Shown: one piece after another, positions 27,306 to 34,988 of the stretch | Position numbering within the stretch: position 1 is the first letter of the stretch | How the letters are laid out: the number at the start of each line of letters is the position of its first letter | Assembly (NCBI RefSeq): GCF_025460835.1 | Contig: NZ_JAMXAY010000023.1 | Coordinates: 1-35,016, forward strand | DNA length: 35,016 bases | Direction of reading: 5' to 3' | Source of the DNA: Parapedobacter soli | Lineage (GTDB): Bacteria; Bacteroidota; Bacteroidia; Sphingobacteriales; Sphingobacteriaceae | Program-made: the position numbers and the translations under genes | Notes under the pieces: model-generated | The model's database searches: none | What the model saw: the letters and a program-made list of their open reading frames with translations, nothing else | Told to the model about the DNA's origin: nothing

Positions 27306-30300
27306 ATGCAAGGTACAGGGTTGATTAAATTTTTGGTAGTAGTGGTCACCATCGCGTGCCTCTATTCCCTATCATTCACATTCGTAACCCGCAAGGTGGA
27401 ACGGGATGCGGCAGCGTATGCCCAGGGCGACATGGCGAAAGAGAATGCATATCTGGATTCCATGGCCGGAGAGGTGGTGTATAATTTGGGTATAGCCAAG
27501 TACACCTATCGCGAAGCCAAAGGAAATGAAATTGCTTTGGGTTTGGACCTGAAGGGGGGCATGAACGTAACGATGGAGGTATCGCTGCAGGAATTGGTCC
27601 GCAACCTCGCCAATAACCCGAAGGATGAAAACTTCAACAAGGCACTCGAAAACGCCAATATCCAGAGCCGGAGCAGCCAAAGCAACTATGTAAGCCTGTT
27701 TGTCGAAGAGTTTGAAAAGTTGAGCCCTGGTGTACCTTTGGCTAGTTTCTTTGCAACCAAAGACAACGCTGCTTATATCAACGCAAATAGCAGCAACGCA
27801 CAGGTTGCCAATTTCCTCCAACGAGAAGCCGGCAACGCTATCGACAACTCATTTAAAGTATTGCGTACGCGGATTGACAAATTCGGTGTTACCTCACCCA
27901 ATATCCAACTACAGCAAGGCACCAACCGTATACTCATCGAGCTACCGGGCGTAAACGATGAAGAGCGTGTCCGTAAGCTTTTGCAGGGTTCAGCCAAGCT
28001 CGAGTTTTGGGAGACATACGACAACATGGAAATATACCCCATGTTGGAAAATGTCAACAGCGCACTGGCCTCCACATTACGTGATACGCAAAAAACAAGC
28101 ACTGCCTCTACCGATGATAGCACTGCCGATACTACCGATGCCGGTTTGCTCGCCGCACTCGGTGCCGGCCAGGACTCAACAACCACCGACTCGTCGGAAA
28201 GCCAATTGGCATTGCAGAATCCGCTGTTCAACGTTTTGCGGCCTGCAACGGGCTTAGGCCCCAACAACCAGCCGATGCTCGCCCCGGGGCCGATTGTGGG
28301 TTATGCCCAGCTGCGGGATACAGCCAAGGTGAATGATTTCCTAGCAGATCCTGTGGTCCAACAAATCATCCCGGCAAACGTAAAGCTCCTGTGGGGTGTA
28401 AAGCCCAGCCCGCGTACGCCCGAGCAACTGGAACTGTATGCCATTAAACCCACCGGAGTAGAAGGTGGCCCCGTGTTAGCCGGCAACGTAATCACAGATG
28501 CTAAAGACGATTTCGATCCGCAGTCGAATAGCCCGATGGTAACGATGTATATGAACAGCGAAGGTGCGCGCGAATGGCGGCGGATTACGGCTGCCGCATC
28601 GGCAGATGCGAATAACAAACGGGCCATCGCTATCGTACTGGACGGTGTTGTCTACTCTGCCCCTACCGTTCAGGGCGAGATCCCTAACGGGGTATCGCAG
28701 ATTACGGGCAACTTTACCATCGAAGACACCAAGGACTTGGCCAACGTATTAAAGGCCGGCCGGTTACCTACAACAGCCAAAATTGTTGAAGAGGCCATTG
28801 TGGGCCCGACGCTTGGCCAAGCCGCAATCGACGCAGGTATCAATTCGGCCATTATCGGTCTAGTTGTCGTGTTGATATTCATGATATTCTATTACAACCG
28901 CGGTGGCTGGGTGGCCAATGTAGCTGTGATATTCAACGTCTTTTTCCTGATGGGTATCATGGCATCGCTCAATGCGGTGCTGACCTTACCGGGTATTGCG
29001 GGTATCGTATTGACGCTCGGTACGGCGGTGGATGCCAACGTACTCATCTATGAACGGATACGGGAAGAGCTGAGCCTCGGCAAATCGGTCAGGCAGGCCA
29101 TAGCAGACGGCTACAAACATGCGATGCCGTCGATCCTCGACTCCCAGATCACCACGTTCCTTGTAGGCGTTATCCTGTTCTTTTTCGGAAGCGGGCCTAT
29201 CCTCGGATTTGCGACCACACTCATGATCGGGATCATCACCTCGTTATTCACATCCATCTTTATCACCAGGATTATCTTTGATTGGATGCTGAACAAAGGT
29301 TGGGATATCAAGGTTTCCTATCCATGGAGTGCAAATACATTGCAAAATGCGAATTTTGCATTCGTGCAGAATCGGAAGAAAATCTATCTCATCTCGGGTT
29401 TATTCCTCGTTATCGGTTTCATCGTCGTACTTGTCAAAGGGTTCAGCTTGGGTGTCGATTTCCAGGGCGGCCGCACGTATACGGTGCGCTACGACCAAGC
29501 CATCGACCTCGAAGAAGTACGTGCCAACCTCAATGAAACGTTCGGCCTTACCACCGAGGTAAAAATCTACGGTGCCGACAACCAGATCCGGGTGACGACC
29601 ACGTACCACATCGATGACACCGACGACGCAGCGGATAAAGAGGTGCTGGACAAACTCAACGAAGGCCTGTCGAAAATCAGTGGAAATACATATGATATAC
29701 TAAGCTCACAGAAAGTTGGGCCGACCATTGCCAACGACATTAAATCCAGAGCCATATATGCTGGTATCTTCTCTGTATTAGTCATCGCACTATATATCCT
29801 CTTCCGCTTCCATAAGTGGCAATATAGTTTGGCAGCAGCTATCTCAACCATACATGATGCCTTGGTGATTCTCATCCTGTTTTCGGTATTAGACGGTATC
29901 GTACCATTCTCTTTGGATATCGACCAGCATTTTGTGGCAGCGATACTTACGGTAATTGCCTATTCGGTTAATGACACGGTGGTGGTGTTTGACCGATTGC
30001 GCGAATACCTGAACATGCCACGGCGAAAAAGTGAGCCTATCGCTGATACGGTCAACCTGGCAATCAATAGGACACTGAGCCGTACCATTGTGACTTCGCT
30101 AACCGTGATTTTCGTAATGGCTATTCTGTTCATTTTTGGTGGCGAAGTCATCAGGGGCTTCTCTTTCGCCATCTTGGTAGGTATTATCGTAGCCACTTAT
30201 TCTTCAGTATGTTTGGCGGCACCATTGATTGTCGACCTGCAAGGAAAGAAAGGCATTAGCGAATCGGCTTCTTCTAACGATACGGCCAGCAAGGCTAACT

Positions 30301-30320
30301 TGAAGCCTGCGAAAGCATAA
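27306..30320 (+). CDS. secDF: Fused protein translocase subunit SecDF
   Basis: A 1004-aa inner-membrane protein that uses the proton gradient to help pull exported proteins from the SecYEG channel. It is a SecD-SecF fusion, usual in Bacteroidota. The SecD part has one N-terminal membrane segment, ALGLDLKGGMNVTMEV, a long periplasmic region and then membrane helices with GTAVDANVLIYERIREE. The SecF part starts at about residue 690, with VDFQGGRTYTVRYD and NDTVVVFDRLREYLN. A low-complexity Ser/Thr/Asp insert (about 255-300, STADTTDAGLL...) lies in the periplasmic region. It is a single gene with its own promoter and terminator. Confidence 0.96.
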   Translation: MQGTGLIKFLVVVVTIACLYSLSFTFVTRKVERDAAAYAQGDMAKENAYLDSMAGEVVYNLGIAKYTYREAKGNEIALGLDLKGGMNVTMEVSLQELVRNLANNPKDENFNKALENANIQSRSSQSNYVSLFVEEFEKLSPGVPLASFFATKDNAAYINANSSNAQVANFLQREAGNAIDNSFKVLRTRIDKFGVTSPNIQLQQGTNRILIELPGVNDEERVRKLLQGSAKLEFWETYDNMEIYPMLENVNSALASTLRDTQKTSTASTDDSTADTTDAGLLAALGAGQDSTTTDSSESQLALQNPLFNVLRPATGLGPNNQPMLAPGPIVGYAQLRDTAKVNDFLADPVVQQIIPANVKLLWGVKPSPRTPEQLELYAIKPTGVEGGPVLAGNVITDAKDDFDPQSNSPMVTMYMNSEGAREWRRITAAASADANNKRAIAIVLDGVVYSAPTVQGEIPNGVSQITGNFTIEDTKDLANVLKAGRLPTTAKIVEEAIVGPTLGQAAIDAGINSAIIGLVVVLIFMIFYYNRGGWVANVAVIFNVFFLMGIMASLNAVLTLPGIAGIVLTLGTAVDANVLIYERIREELSLGKSVRQAIADGYKHAMPSILDSQITTFLVGVILFFFGSGPILGFATTLMIGIITSLFTSIFITRIIFDWMLNKGWDIKVSYPWSANTLQNANFAFVQNRKKIYLISGLFLVIGFIVVLVKGFSLGVDFQGGRTYTVRYDQAIDLEEVRANLNETFGLTTEVKIYGADNQIRVTTTYHIDDTDDAADKEVLDKLNEGLSKISGNTYDILSSQKVGPTIANDIKSRAIYAGIFSVLVIALYILFRFHKWQYSLAAAISTIHDALVILILFSVLDGIVPFSLDIDQHFVAAILTVIAYSVNDTVVVFDRLREYLNMPRRKSEPIADTVNLAINRTLSRTIVTSLTVIFVMAILFIFGGEVIRGFSFAILVGIIVATYSSVCLAAPLIVDLQGKKGISESASSNDTASKANLKPAKA

Positions 30321-30347
30321 CCTCATCGGGACTAAGAGTCAAAACCC

Positions 30348-30380
30348 AAAAAGGCCGCCTGTAAAGGGTGGCCTTTTTTT
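30348..30380 (+). terminator. Rho-independent terminator after secDF
   Basis: AAAAAGGCCGCC (30348-30359) pairs with the GG-x-x-GGCCTTTTT strand (30367-30378), with one G-T pair, a small loop and seven T. It lies 28 nt after the secDF stop. The stretch 30381-30492 holds nothing I can identify. Confidence 0.85.
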
Positions 30381-30492
30381 GGCCATATTGAGTGCTGATC
30401 GGATTTCCGGCTTTTTTGAACAGGTTTGATTGTCCTACCTATTCCCAGACTGTATTAAACACTTGTACGGATTTAACCAACCCTACAGACTG

Positions 30493-30984
30493 CTACAAGG
30501 CGTCGCTATAGGCGGTAAGAAGTGTGTTATAGTGACTGATGTAATCATCATCCAGAAAGGCATAGATATCGGTCAACATTTGCAGGAATCCTTGCAGATC
30601 TTTATCCAGTGAACTAATTGATACTTGCATATCGTCATGAAACGTAAATACATCGTCAAGTACCTTGAACTGCAACGGGTCCAACGGTTTTTCACCCCTG
30701 AAATACGTAGCGACAATATCGGAATATGTTTGGGTCAGCGGCCCGATGTAATCGTAAAATTTCACCAAAGTTTGTTGGTGTTGGTGTACCTGGTTGTAAA
30801 AGTCACGTAGCTCAACCTGGAGCCGAATATCCATATCCCTGTGGCTGTCAGCTTTTGAGAAATCAATCTCGTTCAAGTAGTGATCCCGTATATTTTCCAG
30901 CTCTTCCATGTCAGCGTTCAGCCCATCCAGTTCGATATGAGCCAATAGCACTTCTCCCCTTTCCTTTTCAAACCGGAGTTTCAT
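30493..30984 (-). CDS. Hypothetical helical (coiled-coil) protein, possibly 5'-truncated
   Basis: A 163-aa, almost wholly helical, acidic protein with heptad-like patterns (ELDGLNADMEELENIRDHYL, MDIRLQVELRDFYNQVHQHQ). No signal peptide, membrane segment or family that I recognise. The ATG at 30984 is the first in frame, but the 12 codons before it (YRRAHDEAWR and so on) look like real coding sequence, back to a TAA at 31018-31020. The gene may therefore have lost its N-terminal part. It lies downstream of the frameshifted fibronectin-III-like gene on the same strand. Confidence 0.5.
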   Translation of the reverse strand: MKLRFEKERGEVLLAHIELDGLNADMEELENIRDHYLNEIDFSKADSHRDMDIRLQVELRDFYNQVHQHQQTLVKFYDYIGPLTQTYSDIVATYFRGEKPLDPLQFKVLDDVFTFHDDMQVSISSLDKDLQGFLQMLTDIYAFLDDDYISHYNTLLTAYSDAL

Positions 30985-31176
30985 ACGCCAGGCTTCGTCA
31001 TGGGCGCGGCGGTAGGCTTACAGCGCGCTTATCTCAATCGGCGAGGGAAAGCTGTTTTCCTTCAATTGATAGACACAATATCCCTAAGCGGATGTTTTAT
31101 AACAATAGTCTTCATTACTTAACGCTATTTACCGGATACTTACAAAAAAACCTATTCAAAATCTTACGGGATGCTG

Positions 31177-31793
31177 TTACACCACCGCGCAGCGAACAAT
31201 GTCACTGTAGTTCAGGGTGGGGTTAGACCCGAGGTAGGACACCCGGAATTCATACTCATTCAGGTAGTCCAAGCCGGAAATATGTATTTTAGACCGCGTA
31301 CTTAGTATGCGTGTCCATTCTTCACCGGATCCGACCTTCCTGAATTCGAACTGATAATAGCGGGCGTGTTTCCAGGCGTTTACACGAACGTGCACACTTT
31401 GGGTACCCGCATCGCGGACCTGTGCCCTCAGGTCATTCGGCTTGGGCGACAATCCCACCGGTTCACGCATCTGCTTGGAAGGGATAAATCCAGCCGCCGG
31501 CACGATAGCCGGATCACCTTGGGCTACCGTTTCCACATACAGCGACAGATTGTAAAGGATTTTCTTCAGCGCTGTAGCGTGCTGGTTTTTGAGCACTACC
31601 TGCCCATGTCCCGGAAGGTCGCATCAGTCATGCTCGTCCTGAACTGTTCAATCGCCGCCGACAGGTCGTCGAGCGAAGGCTGTGGATCCGTGAAGATACT
31701 GGCGTTTTCCGTTGTTTTTACCAGTACGGTTTCGGCATATTGGAGCAATTTCGCTCCGGTGCCGATTTTTGATGATAAAGTAGGCTTTGCCAT
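31177..31793 (-). pseudogene. Fibronectin type III-like gene split by a one-base frameshift
   Basis: Two frames read as one protein. The first (from ATG 31793, MAKPTLSSKIGTGAKL...) ends ATFRDMGR at a TAG (31596-31598). The second continues from there in the next frame (VLKNQHATALKKILYNLSLY) to 31177. Adding one G to the GGG at 31603-31605 (minus strand) gives a continuous DMGQVVLKNQ. The joined protein, about 205 aa, matches a Bacteroidota family of small proteins: an N-terminal helical region followed by one fibronectin-III-like domain (about VGLSPKPNDLRAQVRD to the end). The second half has only a GTG as start. It could be a true pseudogene, a sequencing error or, less likely, two coupled genes. 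Confidence 0.65.
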
Positions 31794-31849
31794 AATCATA
31801 AAAATTTAGGTAATTATATACTAACCTAACCCTCAACAGATTTCGTAAC

Positions 31850-31868
31850 GCCCCGGTTGGGGCTTTTT
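31850..31868 (+). terminator. Isolated plus-strand terminator hairpin
   Basis: GCCCC (31850-31854), loop GGTT, GGGGC (31859-31863) and then TTTTT. The T-run is on the plus strand, although the neighbouring genes on both sides are minus-strand, so no gene in view uses it. Confidence 0.55.
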
Positions 31869-31899
31869 GTTTTTGTGATGAAAAAGAATGAAAAGAAGC

Positions 31900-32421
31900 T
31901 TATGCTTTTCGGTTCAGTTCTTTCAGGTGTTTTTGGTATTCCTTTTTTGAAAACGGTTCTGCCAAGTTCTTTGAATGCGTTAGCACTCTCAGTTGCTCAC
32001 GAAAAATCAAATCCTGATTTGACATCTGATTCCCAAAAAAAGCAGGGGCATAAAATCGATCTATCTCGGTCTGACGTAGATGACGGTATCCTAAAACTTG
32101 CGCAATCTCAGACATTAAATCTAACTGAAAAGAATTCTGATTGGAGAAATGCTGTGAATCTGGATGAAGGCTATCGTAATAAGCTCGCCACGCTGAGCGC
32201 ACCTTCTGACTGTCCTGAAAAACAACGTCAATCTGATTTAGCGCATCGGCCCAGTCCTGCGACAAAGGGTTCTTCTTACGATTAGCCATTAGTTTTAAAA
32301 ACAGGTCTTCTTTAGCTTTCCTTTTAGCAGACCTGTTTTGAAAGTAAGTCCCCAACCCCCATAATATAAACGGTATCAGCGTGATTGAGATAAGTTCTCC
32401 GTAATCTTTTAATATTTCCAT
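31900..32421 (-). CDS. DUF6680 family membrane-anchored protein
   Basis: A 173-aa protein whose start (MEILKDYGELISITLIPFIL and then WGLGTYFQNRSAKRKAKEDL) fits DUF6680. One N-terminal membrane helix at about 9-27 is followed by a basic stretch and a helical cytoplasmic domain (FLKLMANRKK, WADALNQIDVVFQD, VRSAWRAYYDSL). Function unknown. A plus-strand reading of the same DNA is a shadow. It diverges from the IS1595-type transposase across 56 bp containing a near-perfect palindrome. It may be a neighbour left by, or carried with, the transposase; no flanking inverted repeat was found to decide. Confidence 0.75.
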   Translation of the reverse strand: MEILKDYGELISITLIPFILWGLGTYFQNRSAKRKAKEDLFLKLMANRKKNPLSQDWADALNQIDVVFQDSQKVRSAWRAYYDSLHPDSQHFSNQNSFQLDLMSEIAQVLGYRHLRQTEIDRFYAPAFFGNQMSNQDLIFREQLRVLTHSKNLAEPFSKKEYQKHLKELNRKA

Positions 32422-32452
32422 AATTTATATTGGTTTGGCACAATAATAGCAT

Positions 32453-32472
32453 ATTGTTTTGTACTAAACAAT
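32453..32472. promoter_or_regulatory. 20-bp near-perfect palindrome before the IS1595-type transposase
   Basis: ATTGTTT, T, GTAC, T, AAACAAT: 9 of 10 base pairs match their reverse complement. It ends 5 nt before the transposase ATG and lies in the gap shared with the DUF6680 gene. It is a possible operator or hairpin controlling start of translation. Confidence 0.5.
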
Positions 32473-32477
32473 AGCTT

Positions 32478-33395
32478 ATGGTTCCTAAATTCGACAACCT
32501 CTTGCAGCTTATTGATCGGTTTCCCGATGAAAAGTCATGTCACCAGTATTTAGCTGGTCAGCGTTGGGATGGATATATGGAGTGTCCGCATGAAGGATGT
32601 GAGGGTGATGAAGCGTGGGTATTTAAGGACGGTATTCGATACAAATGCAAATGTTGTAAGCGTATTTATACCGCCAAGACGGGAACCATATTCGAGGCGA
32701 GCAACCTGCCGCTTAAAACATGGTTTGTTGCTTTATATCTAGTTATGCATAAAAAGGGTATATCTTCCATCCAATTAGCCAAGGATGTCGGCATAACACA
32801 GAAAAGCGCATGGTTCCTCTTGCAGAGGATGCGTACCGTATTGGGTAACGATAAACAGGAGAAATTGGCAGGCAAGGTTGAGCTGGATGAAGCATACGTG
32901 GGCGGTAAGAACAAAAATCGGCACTACGATAAGAAGGTCAAGAACTCTCAGGGACGAGCCTATAAAGACAAGACGCCAGTATTCGGCATGTTTGAACGTG
33001 GTGGCAAACTTAGGGCTACTGTCATAACCGCTGCATCCGGCAAGGTATTGCGTCCCCTCGTGTATTCCAATATAGAAATGGGCTCAACGCTAATGACGGA
33101 CGAATTTAATGTGTACAGGGATTTTGAAAGCAACTATACACGTAAAGTCGTGGAGCACGGCAAAGGCAAATATGTTGACGGTGACTGCTACACGAATACG
33201 CTGGAAGGGTTCTGGTCTCACCTTAAACGGGGCATTACAGGGATATACCATTGGGCAAGCCGGAAGCACCTCGACAAGTACGTACAGGAATTTGTATTCA
33301 AATACAATTACCGTAATTTAGGCGCACAGCAACAAATGGACGTCTTCATACGGAACATGGATGTCCGTCTTAAATACAGGGATTTAGTAGCATGA
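32478..33395 (+). CDS. IS1595-family transposase (ISXO2-like)
   Basis: A 305-aa, apparently intact transposase. The N-terminal zinc ribbon has C36, C41, C57 and C60 (MECPHEGCEG and YKCKCCKR). TGTIFEASNLPLKTWF and a helix-turn-helix region (KDVGITQKSAWFLLQRMR) follow. The ISXO2-like catalytic core has D137 (ELDEAYVGGK), D208 (LMTDEFNVY) and the N240-E243 block (NTLEGFWSHLKRG). I could not find terminal inverted repeats on either side, so the ends of the element are unknown. A 47-aa ORF overlaps its stop by ATGA. Confidence 0.9.
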   Translation: MVPKFDNLLQLIDRFPDEKSCHQYLAGQRWDGYMECPHEGCEGDEAWVFKDGIRYKCKCCKRIYTAKTGTIFEASNLPLKTWFVALYLVMHKKGISSIQLAKDVGITQKSAWFLLQRMRTVLGNDKQEKLAGKVELDEAYVGGKNKNRHYDKKVKNSQGRAYKDKTPVFGMFERGGKLRATVITAASGKVLRPLVYSNIEMGSTLMTDEFNVYRDFESNYTRKVVEHGKGKYVDGDCYTNTLEGFWSHLKRGITGIYHWASRKHLDKYVQEFVFKYNYRNLGAQQQMDVFIRNMDVRLKYRDLVA

Positions 33396-33535
33396 GTAAA
33401 ACAAAGCCAAACCCGAGAATATGGAAGGCCATTAAAGAAGCCAAAAGGAAAAACCCCGACGCTCCCCAAAAGGAAAGCAGCGGGGATAGGGAGTTCGATA
33501 AGGCTGTGGCCAAATTGCTGAAACCAAAGAAATAA
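33392..33535 (+). CDS. Small 47-aa basic protein coupled to the transposase
   Basis: The ATG overlaps the transposase TGA (33392-33395, ATGA), so translation is probably coupled. The protein starts MSKTKPNPRIWKAIKEAKRK, continues with NPDAPQKESSGDREF and ends AKLLKPKK. It is lysine-rich, with a likely amphipathic helix at 9-20 and another at the end. No family recognised. It might be a transposition accessory or regulator, or a passenger; both are guesses. Confidence 0.6.
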   Translation: MSKTKPNPRIWKAIKEAKRKNPDAPQKESSGDREFDKAVAKLLKPKK

Positions 33536-33564
33536 AAGTCCCACCGCCATTACAGCGGAGGGAC
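33530..33564 (-). terminator. Terminator of the truncated minus-strand gene
   Basis: On the minus strand GTCCC-T-CCGC pairs with GCGG-T-GGGAC around a 7-nt loop and is followed by TTTTATTT (plus-strand 33530-33537). A second GGCC/GGCC mini-hairpin (33565-33576) precedes it. It serves the minus-strand gene whose stop is at 33599. Confidence 0.65.
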
Positions 33565-33598
33565 GGCCTTTCGGCCCCTTGTTAAAGGTGTTTCTTCG

Positions 33599-33691
33599 TT
33601 ACACAGCTTTATTATTGACTTCTGATCTGGAGGATAGGTGTTCAGGGTAATGGTCTTCCAGCCATGAATTTAGGTCTTTCACGTACCCGTC
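33599..33691 (-). pseudogene. C-terminal 30 codons of an unknown gene cut by the IS256 element
   Basis: An open minus-strand frame runs from the IS256 boundary (33691/33692) to TAA at 33599-33601. It reads DGYVKDLNSWLEDHYPEHLS and then SRSEVNNKAV. It looks like a true protein end, has its own terminator just downstream, and stops being open exactly at the insertion-sequence end. The 5' part would lie beyond the right edge of the window. I do not recognise the family. Confidence 0.6.
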
Positions 33692-33749
33692 GAGACTGTT
33701 AAACGAACTGTGTCAGTTAAGAATAAAAGCTTAACTTAATACAGTAATT

Positions 33750-34970
33750 ATGAACAGTACCGATTTAGATTTTGATGCGATGCAGGAGAAAGCCCTGCGC
33801 CAGTTGCGCAGCGGCGAATCTCTTTATGGTAAGGACGGGGCTTTTGCGCCGTTACTGAAGCGTTTTTTGGAGGCGGCCCTTGAGGCCGAGATGGAGAGCC
33901 ATTTGGACGAAGTGGAGCGCTCGGGTGGCAACCGCCGCAACGGTAAATCCCGCAAGCAAGTGCGGACCTCTGCCGGGCCCATCGATCTTGACACGCCCCG
34001 CGACCGCCGTTCGAGTTTTGAGCCCCAATTGGTCAAGAAACGGGAGACGGTTTTAGCGGACAGCCTTGAAAAGAAGATTATGGGGATGTATGGCCTTGGC
34101 ATGAGCCTGCGTGACATTTCCTCCCATATCAAGGAGATGTACGACACGGATATCAGCCATGCCACCCTGTCTGCGATTACCGACCGGGTAATCCCTGAGG
34201 TTAAGGAATGGCAGTCCCGCCCCCTGGACCCGCTTTATACGATTGTCTGGATGGACGCGATGCACTATAAGGTGAAGGAAGAACACCGTGTTGTATCGCG
34301 GGCTGTTTATAACATCCTGGGCATCGATCGCAATGGCCACAAGGAGCTTTTGGGGATGTATGTGTCAGAGAGTGAGGGGGCTAATTTCTGGTTGGGTGTA
34401 CTGACCGACCTGCAGAACCGCGGTGTGCAGGACATCCTGATTGCCTGCATCGACAACCTGAAAGGTTTCCCCGAGGCGATCGCCGGCGTGTTCCCGGACA
34501 CCGAGGTGCAGACCTGCGTGATCCACCAGATCCGCAACAGTTTGAAATATGTTGCCAGCAAGGACCGTAAGGAGTTCGTGAAGGACCTGAAGCCCGTTTA
34601 CCAGGCCGACACGTTAGACCTGGCCGGACTCCGGATGGACGAGCTGGAAGAGAAATGGGGCGGTAAATATGAGAAGGTAATCGAGTCATGGCGCCGGAAC
34701 TGGGATCACCTAACGGCGTATTTCCGCTACGACAAGTCGATCCGAAGACTGATCTATACCACCAATACGATCGAGGGTTTCCATCGCCAGGTACGGAAAG
34801 TGACCAAAACCAAGGGGGCTTTCACTTCCGATATGGCCCTGTTGAAACTCATCTATCTGGCCCATCGGAATATCAAGAAAAAATGGACCATGCCACTGGC
34901 CAACTGGGGGGAGACGGCCCTGCGGCTGGCAATCTGGTTCCCCGGAAGGATGGTGTTGGATTTGGCGTGA
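33750..34970 (+). CDS. IS256-family transposase (Mutator-type)
   Basis: A 406-aa, full-length and unbroken transposase of the Mutator/MULE group. The catalytic triad is D169 (VWMDAMHYKV), D235 (ACIDNLKGFPEAI) and E342 (TTNTIEGFHRQVRK), with the family C-x-x-H block (TCVIHQIRNSLKYV) between the second D and the E. The N-terminal part (EAEMESHLDEVERSGGNRRN) is the conserved DNA-binding region. The element is probably still able to move, given the intact gene and left end. A long palindrome follows its stop. Confidence 0.95.
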   Translation: MNSTDLDFDAMQEKALRQLRSGESLYGKDGAFAPLLKRFLEAALEAEMESHLDEVERSGGNRRNGKSRKQVRTSAGPIDLDTPRDRRSSFEPQLVKKRETVLADSLEKKIMGMYGLGMSLRDISSHIKEMYDTDISHATLSAITDRVIPEVKEWQSRPLDPLYTIVWMDAMHYKVKEEHRVVSRAVYNILGIDRNGHKELLGMYVSESEGANFWLGVLTDLQNRGVQDILIACIDNLKGFPEAIAGVFPDTEVQTCVIHQIRNSLKYVASKDRKEFVKDLKPVYQADTLDLAGLRMDELEEKWGGKYEKVIESWRRNWDHLTAYFRYDKSIRRLIYTTNTIEGFHRQVRKVTKTKGAFTSDMALLKLIYLAHRNIKKKWTMPLANWGETALRLAIWFPGRMVLDLA

Positions 34971-34988
34971 AAAAATTCCCTACCTTTA

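Noticed and set aside
31857-32285. A 142-codon plus-strand frame opposite the DUF6680 gene
   Set aside because: The minus-strand frame has a recognisable membrane helix and family pattern; the plus frame is of odd composition and is its shadow.
31750-33700. Terminal inverted repeats for the IS1595-type element
   Set aside because: Comparison by eye of both flanks gave only short chance matches such as GTAACG.
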